Shown here piece by piece: positions 1-7,336 of a DNA stretch of 22,306 nucleotides. Numbering within the stretch: position 1 is the stretch's first letter; each line of letters starts with the position of its first letter. The notes beneath the pieces were generated by a model. It did not search any database. It was not told the origin of the DNA and was given only the letters and a program-made list of their open reading frames with translations. The translations under genes were made by a program, and so were the position numbers. The DNA comes from CAYFMS01 sp964462325. Its GTDB lineage: Bacteria > Patescibacteriota > Patescibacteriia > UBA9934. The stretch is taken from the NCBI GenBank assembly GCA_964462325.1, contig CAYWYQ010000009.1, positions 1 to 22,306 on the forward strand. Direction: 5' to 3'.

Positions 1-13
1 GTCCGCTATCCTT

Positions 14-34
14 CCCCAGTGACAAGCACTGGGG
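14..34. repeat. Short perfect hairpin at window edge
   Basis: CCCCAGTG (14-21) and CACTGGGG (27-34) form a perfect 8-bp stem with a 5-nt loop. Neither strand has a T-run after it, so it does not look like an intrinsic terminator. The gene it belongs to may lie outside the window. Confidence 0.4.
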
Positions 35-56
35 CTTGCCGCGGGCAATGTCAATC

Positions 57-78
57 AAAAAACCTCGTTTTCACGAGG
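57..78 (-). terminator. Intrinsic terminator of the superoxide dismutase gene
   Basis: Read on the minus strand, CCTCGT-GAAA-ACGAGG is a 6-bp stem closed by a GNRA-type tetraloop, followed at once by six T residues (plus-strand A-run 57-62). It lies just after the stop of the dismutase gene. Confidence 0.8.
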
Positions 79-88
79 CTTTATCCCA

Positions 89-655
89 TTAAACTCTCCC
101 CTCGACAATATTCCAATTCACATTATCGAAAAATGCTTCTATGTATTTTTTGCGTTCTGAAGGCAAATAGTCGAGCAAGAATGCATGTTCCCATACATCC
201 ATTGCAAGCCATATTTTCTGTGAACCTAAGTGACCTAATTCATGATCATTCACCCATATATTGAAAAAGTTCCCATTCTCTTCATCTTGAACCAAAAGTA
301 CCCATCCAGCACCACGTAAAGAACCAATACGTACAAAATCTTCCTTCCATGCATCAAAACTTCCAAATTGTGCAGCAAGCGCATCACGTAATATCGTTTT
401 TTTTTCACCACCATCCTCAAATTGTTCGAAGTAATATTCATGCAAGCGCATTCCATTAAATTCAAAACCAATTCTTCTACTTAATTCTGAAAGCTCTGGA
501 CCACCTTTGCCGCGTAATGTTTCTATCTGTTCAATCAAAATATTCACATTCTTTATATATCCCGCATATAATCCCAAATGTGCTTCAATCTGCCTTTGCG
601 ACAAACCAGTTAATTCCGGTAAATTAAATTCTTTTTTCGTATATAGTTTTTGCAT
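89..655 (-). CDS. Fe/Mn-family superoxide dismutase (variant family)
   Basis: A 188-residue protein that should convert superoxide to oxygen and hydrogen peroxide in the cytoplasm. The C-terminal signature DVWEHAFLLDY supplies two metal ligands, D153 and H157. H26 and H72 are the likely other two, so the four-ligand set is complete. The N-terminal hairpin reads HLGLYAGYI where classical enzymes have HxxxHHxxYV, so the gateway histidine is replaced by tyrosine and the segment is one residue shorter. I believe such variants exist in other bacteria, but metal preference cannot be read from the sequence. The start is an ATG with GAGG 5 nt upstream. The gene is monocistronic, diverges from the 82-residue gene at 749 and ends in a hairpin terminator. 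No signal peptide is visible. The family call is firm; choosing sodA or sodB would be a guess. Confidence 0.92.
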   Translation of the reverse strand: MQKLYTKKEFNLPELTGLSQRQIEAHLGLYAGYIKNVNILIEQIETLRGKGGPELSELSRRIGFEFNGMRLHEYYFEQFEDGGEKKTILRDALAAQFGSFDAWKEDFVRIGSLRGAGWVLLVQDEENGNFFNIWVNDHELGHLGSQKIWLAMDVWEHAFLLDYLPSERKKYIEAFFDNVNWNIVEGRV

Positions 656-695
656 ACGTCCTCATGGTAGCGGAAGGCGCTCGCCGCTTCAAGCT

Positions 696-724
696 TTGAC
701 GTTTATATCATTAACTGTTTAAAT
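696..724 (+). promoter_or_regulatory. Sigma70-type promoter for the 82-residue orphan gene
   Basis: TTGACG (696-701), a 17-nt spacer and TTAAAT (719-724) match the housekeeping consensus in five of six and four of six positions. Transcription would start near 731, placing the AAGGAGG at 736-742 within a short leader before the ATG at 749. Confidence 0.5.
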
Positions 725-748
725 ATATTTGTAGCCAAGGAGGCACAA

Positions 749-997
749 ATGAAGGGCTATGTATTTTACAGCGCCTTCAACCGCGCTGAAATTGGCACCA
801 TATTCCATGTGTACACCAAGTACCCAGCCGCCATGCGGAATGTTGGCAATATTCTGAGGTCCTATGGAGCAAGTTCAAAACTCCTGCCAGGTAGAACAGA
901 TGTGCTCGTCGTCAAAAGGCCGCGCCTTGCACTCAAAGTCACACATGCGGACGGTGTCAAAATGTCAATCCTCATTTCTGGATTTGATATCGTATAA
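749..997 (+). CDS. Hypothetical 82-residue protein, orphan
   Basis: I do not recognise the family. The 82-residue product is basic, with no cysteine, no signal peptide and no clear membrane segment. Its pattern of short hydrophobic strands alternating with basic stretches suggests a small alpha/beta fold. Expression signals are excellent: AAGGAGG seven nucleotides before the ATG, a plausible promoter at 696-724 and a strong terminator at 1006-1027. It is therefore very likely a real, single-gene transcription unit. It sits between the divergent dismutase gene and the convergent CFA synthase gene, neither of which suggests a function. It looks more GC-rich by eye than the neighbouring housekeeping genes, which may indicate a different origin. 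Confidence 0.75.
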   Translation: MKGYVFYSAFNRAEIGTIFHVYTKYPAAMRNVGNILRSYGASSKLLPGRTDVLVVKRPRLALKVTHADGVKMSILISGFDIV

Positions 998-1005
998 ACG
1001 CTCTC

Positions 1006-1027
1006 GAGACTTCCGAGTCTCTTTTTT
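1006..1027 (+). terminator. Intrinsic terminator after the 82-residue gene
   Basis: GAGACT (1006-1011), loop TCCG, AGTCTC (1016-1021) and six T residues (1022-1027). The T-tract overlaps the stop codon of the convergent CFA synthase gene, so the two transcription units are packed end to end. Confidence 0.85.
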
Positions 1028-2195
1028 ATTGTAAACGTTCATACCCTCCTAATACGCCGTTTTTTGAAAGAACACATTGCCATAGTTGATTCTTCCGAGC
1101 TCTAAATGAACCAGCACAACTAAGTAAATAATACCTCCACATACGGTAAAACTTTCTGTCGTACTGATCCTTCATTTCTTCCCATGAAGATTCAAAATTC
1201 TGATGCCAGGCTAATAGCGTCTTTTCATAATCAGCTCCAAAATTGTGCACATCTTCAATCAAAAATAATCCTTCCATGGATTTCGTTAGCTGCGCTAAGG
1301 ATGGAATCATTGAATTTGGAAAAATATATTTCGCAATCCACGGATCGGTAGATGCAACGGAAACATTCCCTCCAATGGTATGCAGAAGGAAAAAACCATC
1401 ATCTTTTAAAATACGCTGNNNNNNNNNNCAGACATTGAAGAATGTCTTGTAATTCTTGTACCCAACATGCTCAATCATCCCGAGCGAAACAATATGATCA
1501 AATTCTCCATGCACATCCCGGTAATCCTGCACTCGAATCTCTATTGGCAAACCTTTACATCTCTCCTCTGCGAGTTTCGCTTGTTCCTTAGAAACAGTAA
1601 TTCCTACAATCTCTGCACCGTATTTCTCCGCAGCAAATTTTGCAAAGCTCCCCCAACCGCATCCGATATCAAGTATTTTTTGACCTGGCTGAATATTCAA
1701 TTTTTTACAAGCTAAATTTATAATATTATTAAAATCTAATTTCAATTTTTTACAAACTAAATCTAATTTTGCTTCTTGCGCATCCTGCAAATTATCCGCA
1801 TGCTTCCAATAACCACAAGTATACGTCATTCGATCATCAAGCATTCTCTCGTAAAGCTTATTGCCTCTATCATAATGTGCCTCTCCTATATGGAATGCTC
1901 TCTTTCTTGATTGCAAATTTAACAACCGAGATAATAAGACATTAAAAAATAATGGCCAATTATTTTTCATCTTTTTTTGAATGTCGATGCGCAATAATCG
2001 GTAAAAAAATTCTGGTATATCATCACAATCCCACCAGCCATGCATATATGCCTCTCCTAACCCTAAAGAACCGCGAGAAAGAACCTCTTTGTAAAAATCT
2101 TTATTGTGAATGCGCGGATCCCAAGCATTTGAACCATTGAGTTCTATTCTTGTTCCTTCGAGTATCGTACGAATACGTTTTTCAGCATGATCCAT
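1026..2195 (-). CDS. cfa: Cyclopropane-fatty-acyl-phospholipid synthase, interrupted by an assembly gap
   Basis: Predicted S-adenosylmethionine-dependent methylene transfer to double bonds of unsaturated phospholipid acyl chains at the inner membrane surface. As assembled it has 389 residues, near E. coli Cfa (382). The SAM motif I ILDIGCGWGSFA is at 174-185. Family catalytic positions appear kept: Cys in MTYTCGYW (127), Glu in GMIEHVG (242), His in LLHTIGG (272) and Tyr in FGADYEKT (323). An imperfect 15-residue tandem duplication (about 144-158 and 159-173) lies just before motif I and is absent from E. coli Cfa. Ten Ns at 1419-1428 give unknown residues 256-259. The start is an ATG at 2195 without a clear ribosome binding site; a TACAAT at 2225-2230 on the same strand could be a -10 box. 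The gyrA terminator separates it from gyrA. Confidence 0.93.
   Translation of the reverse strand: MDHAEKRIRTILEGTRIELNGSNAWDPRIHNKDFYKEVLSRGSLGLGEAYMHGWWDCDDIPEFFYRLLRIDIQKKMKNNWPLFFNVLLSRLLNLQSRKRAFHIGEAHYDRGNKLYERMLDDRMTYTCGYWKHADNLQDAQEAKLDLVCKKLKLDFNNIINLACKKLNIQPGQKILDIGCGWGSFAKFAAEKYGAEIVGITVSKEQAKLAEERCKGLPIEIRVQDYRDVHGEFDHIVSLGMIEHVGYKNYKTFFNVXXXXQRILKDDGFFLLHTIGGNVSVASTDPWIAKYIFPNSMIPSLAQLTKSMEGLFLIEDVHNFGADYEKTLLAWHQNFESSWEEMKDQYDRKFYRMWRYYLLSCAGSFRARKNQLWQCVLSKNGVLGGYERLQ
1419..1428. other. Assembly gap (10 Ns)
   Basis: A run of ten N characters inside the CFA synthase gene. The reading frame is kept across it. Comparison with E. coli Cfa suggests about three residues too many here, so the true missing length is probably near 1 nt and the run is a placeholder. 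Confidence 0.95.
1696..1785 (-). repeat. 45-bp imperfect tandem duplication within the CFA synthase gene
   Basis: Two adjacent 45-bp units, 1696-1740 and 1741-1785. Each begins with TTCAATTTTTTACAA, and the first 26 positions are nearly identical. At protein level LDLVCKKLKL and INLACKKLNI are offset by exactly 15 residues. The similarity fades in the second half of the unit. Confidence 0.7.
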
Positions 2196-2234
2196 ATATA
2201 TACATCTTGCGGGTCAGAGTGAATATTGTAAAGT

Positions 2235-2257
2235 AAAAAAGAAACCCTTTCGGGTTC
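2235..2257 (-). terminator. Intrinsic terminator after gyrA
   Basis: On the minus strand a stem of GAACCC and GGGTTTC around a short loop is followed by a T-run (plus-strand A-run 2235-2240). It begins a few bases after the gyrA stop codon and separates gyrA from the CFA synthase gene. Confidence 0.8.
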
Positions 2258-2259
2258 TT

Positions 2260-4809
2260 TTATTTTTTCTTTTCTTGTTTCTCCACTTCTGCAACCGCCT
2301 CTTTCACTGCTTCTTCGACTTCTTCCATGATGTCGCCAACAAGAGCGAGACTGGAAAGCTTATCTCCTGCTTTCTTGAAGCGCATGACACGAACTCCTTG
2401 CGTTGCACGTCCTAATTTCGAAACAGATTTGAGACCCGTTCGAATGACCTGACCTCCTTTTGAAATAATGAGCATATCTCGATTATCCTTTGGCCAAACG
2501 ATACGTGCAGAAACAATACGTCCTGTCTTATCAGTAATCTTTCCGGTACGAATACCAGAACCTCCACGTTTTTGTACCTTGTATTCTTTTACCGATGTTC
2601 TCTTTCCATATCCATTCTCACTCGCAACCAAGAGAAGCGCATCCGCATCATCAACACCTATAATCCCCATTCCAACGATATAATCTCCGCCTTTCATCTT
2701 GATTCCTCGTACACCTGTTGCAACACGCCCCATAGAACGGACATCGCTTTCCTTGAATCGAATCGCCATGGCATTCGCGGTAACAAGCATAACTTCTGCT
2801 TCTCCACTTGTAGCACGTATCCATTCAAGCGAATCACCATTCTTTAGTTTGATTGCAATCAATCCGGTACGTCGTGTATTTGCAAAGTCACCAATTGGTG
2901 TCTTCTTAATAGTTCCTGATGTCGTAACCATCATGATAAATTTCTTTCCTTCAAGGTCACGAGAAGACATATGTGCCGTAATCTTTTCACCAGGAGCTAA
3001 TTGCAAGAAGTTCACAATTGCCTGTCCCTTTGCGGTACGCGATGCTTCAGGAATTTCATACACTTTCAATTTAAAGACACGTCCACGAGAAGTAAAGAAC
3101 ATCATTTCTTGATGTGTTGACGTAGAGAAAATCGTTTCAACAGTGTCTGCTTCTTTTGTTGTAAGTCCTGCAACGCCCTTTCCTCCACGAGACTGCGCCC
3201 TAAACCCATTTGGATCCATACGCTTTATATATCCATCCTTCGTCATCATCACAATCGTTTCAGAATCAGGAATAATGTCTTCGATACGGAAATCCTTAAT
3301 GCCTGCCTTCACAATCTTTGTTCGGCGTGGATTTGCATAGGTATCACGAATTGTTTCAACTTCTTCTCGAATGATACCGAGCATCTTTTTCTCTGATTTC
3401 AAAATAGATTCAAGCTCTTTAATGAGCTTCATCTTTTCGGCATATTCCTGCTCGATTTTCAACCGTTCAAGATTGGCCAGGTTTTGAAGGCGCATTTCAA
3501 GAATAGCGATCGCCTGCCGTTCACTCATCTTAAACTTAGCCATCAAATTTGCGCGAGCCTCATCTTTATCCTTCGATTTCTTAATCGTTTCTATTACCTT
3601 GTCGATCTTTTCAAGTGCAATTTTAAGCCCTTCTAAGATATGAGCGCGATCTTGTGCACGTTTCAAATCAAATTCTGTACGGCGCCTCACGATTTCTTTT
3701 CTGTGCTTAATATATTCTTCAAGAATAGGTTTTACACCTAGTACTCGAGGTTGAATTCCATCAATCAAAGCTACCATATTATAATGGAATGTCGTCTGAA
3801 GTGATGTCATTTGATACAGACGGTTCAAAACCTTTCTTGGATAGGCATCCTTTTTAAGTTCCACAACCATGCGTACACCATCTTTATTCGACTCATCACG
3901 CAAATCTCGAATACCTTCCAATTTCTTTTCTCGTACTAAAAGTGCAATCTTTTCAAGCAGTGCCGCTTTATTCACCATATACGGCACAGAAGAAATGATT
4001 ATTTTATGCGTTCCTTTCTTTCCTTCAATAATTTCTGCATCTGCACGCACAACTACGCCTCCCTTCCCGGTTGCAGAAGCTGCTAAAATATCTTTTGATC
4101 CATAGATTGTAGCTCCTGTTGGAAAATCTGGCCCTTGAATATGTTTCATCAAATCTTCAATCGTCGCTTCTTTATTGTCGATTAATTCGATGACCGCATT
4201 ACAAATTTCGCCCAAATTATGTGGCGGAATATTTGTTGCCATTCCAACCGCAATCCCCAGCGTTCCATTCACAAGTAAGTTCGGAGATTTTGCCGGCAAA
4301 ACAGATGGTTCTTTATGAGAGCCATCATAGTTTGGTCGAAAATCAACCGTATTTTTTTCAATATCTGTAAGCAGATGTTCCGCAACGGACTCAAGTTTTG
4401 CTTCCGTATAACGCATTGCAGCCGCACGATCCCCATCCATAGAACCAAAGTTCCCTTGTCCGCGGACAAGTGGATGCCTATACGAAAAGTCTTGCGCCAT
4501 TCGTACCATCGCTTCATAAATAGAAGAGTCTCCATGCGGGTGATACTTCGCCATTACTTCCCCGACTACATTCGCCGACTTTCGAAATTTCGCATTCGCA
4601 CGTAGTCCAATAGACCACATGGCAAATAAAATACGCCTTTGTACTGGCTTGAGTCCATCACGAACATCCGGAAGCGCACGCGAAACAATAACCGACATCG
4701 CGTAATCTAAGTAGGCACGTTTCATTTCATCCGCAATCCCTTGATTGAGCAATTCACCTGCATTATTTTCCAAAGGTAGCTTTTGTTCTTTATCTTTCTT
4801 TTTCGGCAT
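2260..4809 (-). CDS. gyrA: DNA gyrase subunit A
   Basis: The breakage-reunion subunit of DNA gyrase, which with GyrB introduces negative supercoils. At 849 residues the length is typical. The N-terminal winged-helix/tower region contains ALPDVRDGLKPVQRRILFAM (about 45-64) and the catalytic tyrosine Y134 in AAMRYTEAKL. The quinolone-determining region reads HPHGDSSIYE, with Ser95 and Glu99 matching E. coli Ser83 and Asp87, the drug-sensitive type of residues. A GyrA box, QSRGGKG, is at 539-545 and starts the C-terminal beta-pinwheel, favouring gyrase over topoisomerase IV ParC. The tail is rich in Lys and Glu. The ATG at 4809 follows the stop of the upstream MBL-fold gene by a single T (TAA-T-ATG), so translation is probably coupled. 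A hairpin terminator follows. Confidence 0.97.
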   Translation of the reverse strand: MPKKKDKEQKLPLENNAGELLNQGIADEMKRAYLDYAMSVIVSRALPDVRDGLKPVQRRILFAMWSIGLRANAKFRKSANVVGEVMAKYHPHGDSSIYEAMVRMAQDFSYRHPLVRGQGNFGSMDGDRAAAMRYTEAKLESVAEHLLTDIEKNTVDFRPNYDGSHKEPSVLPAKSPNLLVNGTLGIAVGMATNIPPHNLGEICNAVIELIDNKEATIEDLMKHIQGPDFPTGATIYGSKDILAASATGKGGVVVRADAEIIEGKKGTHKIIISSVPYMVNKAALLEKIALLVREKKLEGIRDLRDESNKDGVRMVVELKKDAYPRKVLNRLYQMTSLQTTFHYNMVALIDGIQPRVLGVKPILEEYIKHRKEIVRRRTEFDLKRAQDRAHILEGLKIALEKIDKVIETIKKSKDKDEARANLMAKFKMSERQAIAILEMRLQNLANLERLKIEQEYAEKMKLIKELESILKSEKKMLGIIREEVETIRDTYANPRRTKIVKAGIKDFRIEDIIPDSETIVMMTKDGYIKRMDPNGFRAQSRGGKGVAGLTTKEADTVETIFSTSTHQEMMFFTSRGRVFKLKVYEIPEASRTAKGQAIVNFLQLAPGEKITAHMSSRDLEGKKFIMMVTTSGTIKKTPIGDFANTRRTGLIAIKLKNGDSLEWIRATSGEAEVMLVTANAMAIRFKESDVRSMGRVATGVRGIKMKGGDYIVGMGIIGVDDADALLLVASENGYGKRTSVKEYKVQKRGGSGIRTGKITDKTGRIVSARIVWPKDNRDMLIISKGGQVIRTGLKSVSKLGRATQGVRVMRFKKAGDKLSSLALVGDIMEEVEEAVKEAVAEVEKQEKKK

Positions 4810-4810
4810 A

Positions 4811-5449
4811 TTACGACTTCTTTAACACAATCAATTGAATATCATCTGTCGGCAGTCCACTCTTCTTTATTTTGAGTTTTACTTGCTCATCTACCGGACA
4901 GGCCAAAGATTTACAAAAAGCCTTTTCATCGGCAAATGTATCGATGGAATGATACGAAGGTATAACAATGCGAGGCTCAATCTGCGCCACTGTTGCCGCT
5001 GCATCTTCTGCTGAAAGAACTGATTGACCACCAACGGGAATAATTAAAATATGAATATCGCCCAATCGTTCAACTTCGGTTTCTTTTAACTTTCTATCAA
5101 GCGAACCAAGAAATCCAATAGAAATACCCTCAGCAGAAATACGATAAATTGTATGTGCAGTTCCATCTTTTTTTGGTGCATGAATTCCGGTCGCAAAAAC
5201 TCCCTTCACTTCATATTCGCCCGCATGTTCAATAGAAAACGGCTTCTTTTTTTCTTCTTCTCCTAAAACATTTTTACTATTATTCGCCATTTTGTCATCA
5301 GAAGACGAAATCACCATTGATCCTTTTAATGTTCGAGGAGCTTTCAGTCCTGCGACATCATTATACGGGTCCGTCACCACGCTTACCTCACCCGCTACAG
5401 GTTTTCCTGTAATCGTAAAACACCCAAGTCCATGCCACTGTATTTGCAT
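4811..5449 (-). CDS. MBL-fold protein with lost metal ligands, cotranscribed with gyrA
   Basis: A 212-residue protein with the overall pattern of the small metallo-beta-lactamase-fold hydrolases related to UlaG/UPF0173: an N-terminal MQIQWHGLGCFTI strand, VVTDPYN, the GEYEVKGV turn (78-85), a LxxLGDIHILIIPVGG strand (about 126-141) and an IEPRIVIPSYH strand near 157-167. The hallmark HxHxDH loop, expected at about 47-55, instead reads SSSDDKMAN with no histidine. The usual histidine after the second core strand is also missing (GFLGSLD at 112-118). H167 is among the few histidines left near expected ligand positions. The protein is therefore probably not a metal-dependent hydrolase, and I cannot state another function. 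It starts at ATG 5449 without a clear ribosome binding site and ends one base before gyrA. Confidence 0.8.
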   Translation of the reverse strand: MQIQWHGLGCFTITGKPVAGEVSVVTDPYNDVAGLKAPRTLKGSMVISSSDDKMANNSKNVLGEEEKKKPFSIEHAGEYEVKGVFATGIHAPKKDGTAHTIYRISAEGISIGFLGSLDRKLKETEVERLGDIHILIIPVGGQSVLSAEDAAATVAQIEPRIVIPSYHSIDTFADEKAFCKSLACPVDEQVKLKIKKSGLPTDDIQLIVLKKS

Positions 5450-5471
5450 AATTCATCAATATTACGGAGCT

Positions 5472-5480
5472 ATTTTAGCA
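5472..5480 (-). promoter_or_regulatory. Extended -10 promoter of the MBL-gyrA operon
   Basis: On the minus strand TGCTAAAAT gives an extended -10 (TG, one base, TAAAAT), with the hexamer at 5472-5477. The -35 region is weak. Transcription would start near 5465, leaving a leader of about 16 nt before the ATG at 5449. Confidence 0.45.
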
Positions 5481-5560
5481 CAAAATTTATAAGAGATAAA
5501 GGCGAACTGTGTGTGAAGACCAGAAGACAAACATTCGTTTTGCGACGCCATTTATACGGA

Positions 5561-6247
5561 TTATTCTTCATCACCTTCTTGACTCGTCACTTCTTTCCAA
5601 TACTCCATTTCTTTTTCTATCTCTTCCTTAGAAGGATCTCTCTGTGTAATAGACCATCCCTCTTCCAAACGATCACAGGCCGCGTGAATGTCGCTTGCAT
5701 GTTCAGGCGATGCAATACCAAGCAATCGTATATCATCAATCATCTTTTGCCATACACGCACTTCTTCCTCTCTCTTCTCGATCAGTGCATCATATTCTTC
5801 TTGTTTATGTGTACACTCATCTGTACATTGATGTTCTAAATCTTCCTTCGCAAGCAGGATTGCATTTGTGATCTGATAACGCTCATCCGCAGAAAGCATC
5901 TCTTCAAATAATTCTGACTTTACAAAATCCTCAAGTAACACATATTGAACCGTTTCTTCTATTTTCCGCTTTACTTCTTCATCAATACGTTCATAAATGA
6001 GCTTCTTCAGCCGTGTTTCCGCATCACCATCACACATATCATGATATGCCTTTCGATACGGATATTCTTTCTGACCTATTTCCGTCATCGCTTTATGAAT
6101 ATTTTCTGATGTGACAGAAGGATTTTTCTCCAAATTACTTAAAATCTCCTTTGCCTCTTGGATAAGTTCTGCAGGAGTCGTTGGTACAAGTTCCTTCACT
6201 GCTATCTTGAGTTCGTCAATAAATGCCTGATGTGGATGATTCGTCAT
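5561..6247 (-). CDS. Hypothetical acidic helical protein
   Basis: I do not recognise this 228-residue protein. It is strongly charged, rich in Glu and Lys, and looks almost wholly alpha-helical, with coiled-coil-like stretches around residues 85-115 and 145-170. The only cysteines of note form HQCTDECTHK near 138-147, a CxxxC flanked by histidines that could bind a metal, though this is speculative. No signal peptide or membrane segment is seen, so it is probably cytoplasmic. The ATG at 6247 lacks a Shine-Dalgarno sequence. A TAAGAT 14 nt upstream could act as a -10 box. It lies on the same strand as the MBL-gyrA operon but more than 100 bp away. It is separated from the HAD gene upstream by a terminator, so it is likely its own transcription unit. 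Confidence 0.75.
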   Translation of the reverse strand: MTNHPHQAFIDELKIAVKELVPTTPAELIQEAKEILSNLEKNPSVTSENIHKAMTEIGQKEYPYRKAYHDMCDGDAETRLKKLIYERIDEEVKRKIEETVQYVLLEDFVKSELFEEMLSADERYQITNAILLAKEDLEHQCTDECTHKQEEYDALIEKREEEVRVWQKMIDDIRLLGIASPEHASDIHAACDRLEEGWSITQRDPSKEEIEKEMEYWKEVTSQEGDEE

Positions 6248-6274
6248 ATAGCATCATCTTACTAGATTGTTTGA

Positions 6275-6306
6275 AAAAAGAAAAAACACTCTTCATAAAG
6301 AGTGTT
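6275..6306 (-). terminator. Intrinsic terminator after the HAD hydrolase gene
   Basis: On the minus strand the 9-bp stem AACACTCTT / AAGAGTGTT (6285-6293 with 6298-6306) has a short loop and is followed by a T-rich tract (6275-6284). The hairpin begins at the stop codon of the HAD gene. Confidence 0.85.
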
Positions 6307-7148
6307 TACGTGTTCAGAAAAAGCCTCATAATTGGCATTAAGGAGTTTGATACAAGTACCGCTCCAATCTTCGGCCATAGCAGAGGAAGCTCTTCCGCTC
6401 GAGCCGCCATACGTAGCACCTCTTTGTCTTCCTGTGGCATAACAAGAATTCCGAGTCTGTCCGAGCCCATCATACCAACATCGGTATACGAATCACCAAG
6501 CACCAAGCAGTGCTCGGGAGGTATTCCGATATGCGACATGAATGTCTCGGATACATACCCCTTATTCCCGTCCGAAACGACCGTCAATGGCAAGTACCCT
6601 TTCAGCCTATCATCTTCCCATCGAAGCCTGAGCGCGGCGATTTCTGTATTCAAATCATGCGTATCAACCCATGCACGAATCAGATCATAGGTGCCAAAAC
6701 TAACAATAGCTGATCTACCCGCATATCTTCTCATGAGTGCCTCTACTCCATCCCTCGGCACAATCTCCTTCACACCTTCATAGAGTTGAGACCGGCGTAG
6801 CCTTGCTTCAACCAGACGATCAATGCTCCTGAAGATGAACTGGGCATCAGTGAAGTTATTGCGACCGAGTGGGTCAGTAAAGTACCTTCGCACCGCCTCC
6901 AATTCCCTCTGTTGATTTTCTTCAGACAGAAGCTTTCGTGTGACCGTCCATTGATTTCCCGCATGAATCGTTCCATCGAAATCAACAATCAATCCCCGCG
7001 TTTCACGCAATCGACGTGGAAAGGCAAATCTCCCCCCCTCAACAACCGACGCATTCACCACCAACAAGTCTCCCGACCCATCATGATATGTCATAATCTG
7101 CTGAAATTCATCAACCGTATACACCTGTACTAAATTACTTTGACGCAT
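6306..7148 (-). CDS. HAD-superfamily hydrolase
   Basis: A 280-residue haloacid-dehalogenase-fold phosphohydrolase. Motif I VDFDGT is at 55-60, with Asp56 as nucleophile and Asp58 as general acid/base. Motif II is Ser150 in AIVSFGTYD, the motif III lysine is probably K196 (DGNKG), and motif IV is GDSYTDVGMM (218-227). Residues of about 65-140, between motifs I and II, form a helical C1-type cap, so a small-molecule phosphate ester such as a sugar or nucleotide phosphate is likely. The substrate cannot be told. The first 45 residues, before motif I, are an unusual N-terminal extension. GGAGGG lies 3 nt before the ATG, a strong but close ribosome binding site. It is transcribed divergently from the S1 gene and has its own terminator. 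Confidence 0.88.
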   Translation of the reverse strand: MRQSNLVQVYTVDEFQQIMTYHDGSGDLLVVNASVVEGGRFAFPRRLRETRGLIVDFDGTIHAGNQWTVTRKLLSEENQQRELEAVRRYFTDPLGRNNFTDAQFIFRSIDRLVEARLRRSQLYEGVKEIVPRDGVEALMRRYAGRSAIVSFGTYDLIRAWVDTHDLNTEIAALRLRWEDDRLKGYLPLTVVSDGNKGYVSETFMSHIGIPPEHCLVLGDSYTDVGMMGSDRLGILVMPQEDKEVLRMAARAEELPLLWPKIGAVLVSNSLMPIMRLFLNT

Positions 7149-7216
7149 ATTCCCTCCGAGTTATGCTATCGTACCTTACAAAAAATACACAAAAAAAGAA
7201 ATAGCTACTCCGCACC

Positions 7217-7245
7217 TTGACGAAACATGTTTTTTTCGCTACCAT
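7217..7245 (+). promoter_or_regulatory. Sigma70-type promoter upstream of the S1 gene
   Basis: TTGACG (7217-7222), a 17-nt spacer and TACCAT (7240-7245). The predicted start near 7252 gives a leader of about 85 nt before the S1 ATG, long enough for feedback control, though no known S1 regulatory structure was recognised. Confidence 0.45.
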
Positions 7246-7336
7246 TCCGTCACTATCCTGATTTACAGGATGAATTAACTCTTAATGCCGTTTGGCCCTC
7301 ATGAATTTTTTTCAATGAGCGCTGGCCGGAAATACT

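Noticed and set aside
2699..3112. 137-residue frame opposite gyrA
   Set aside because: Shadow of the gyrA coding sequence with no ribosome binding site and no recognisable domain.
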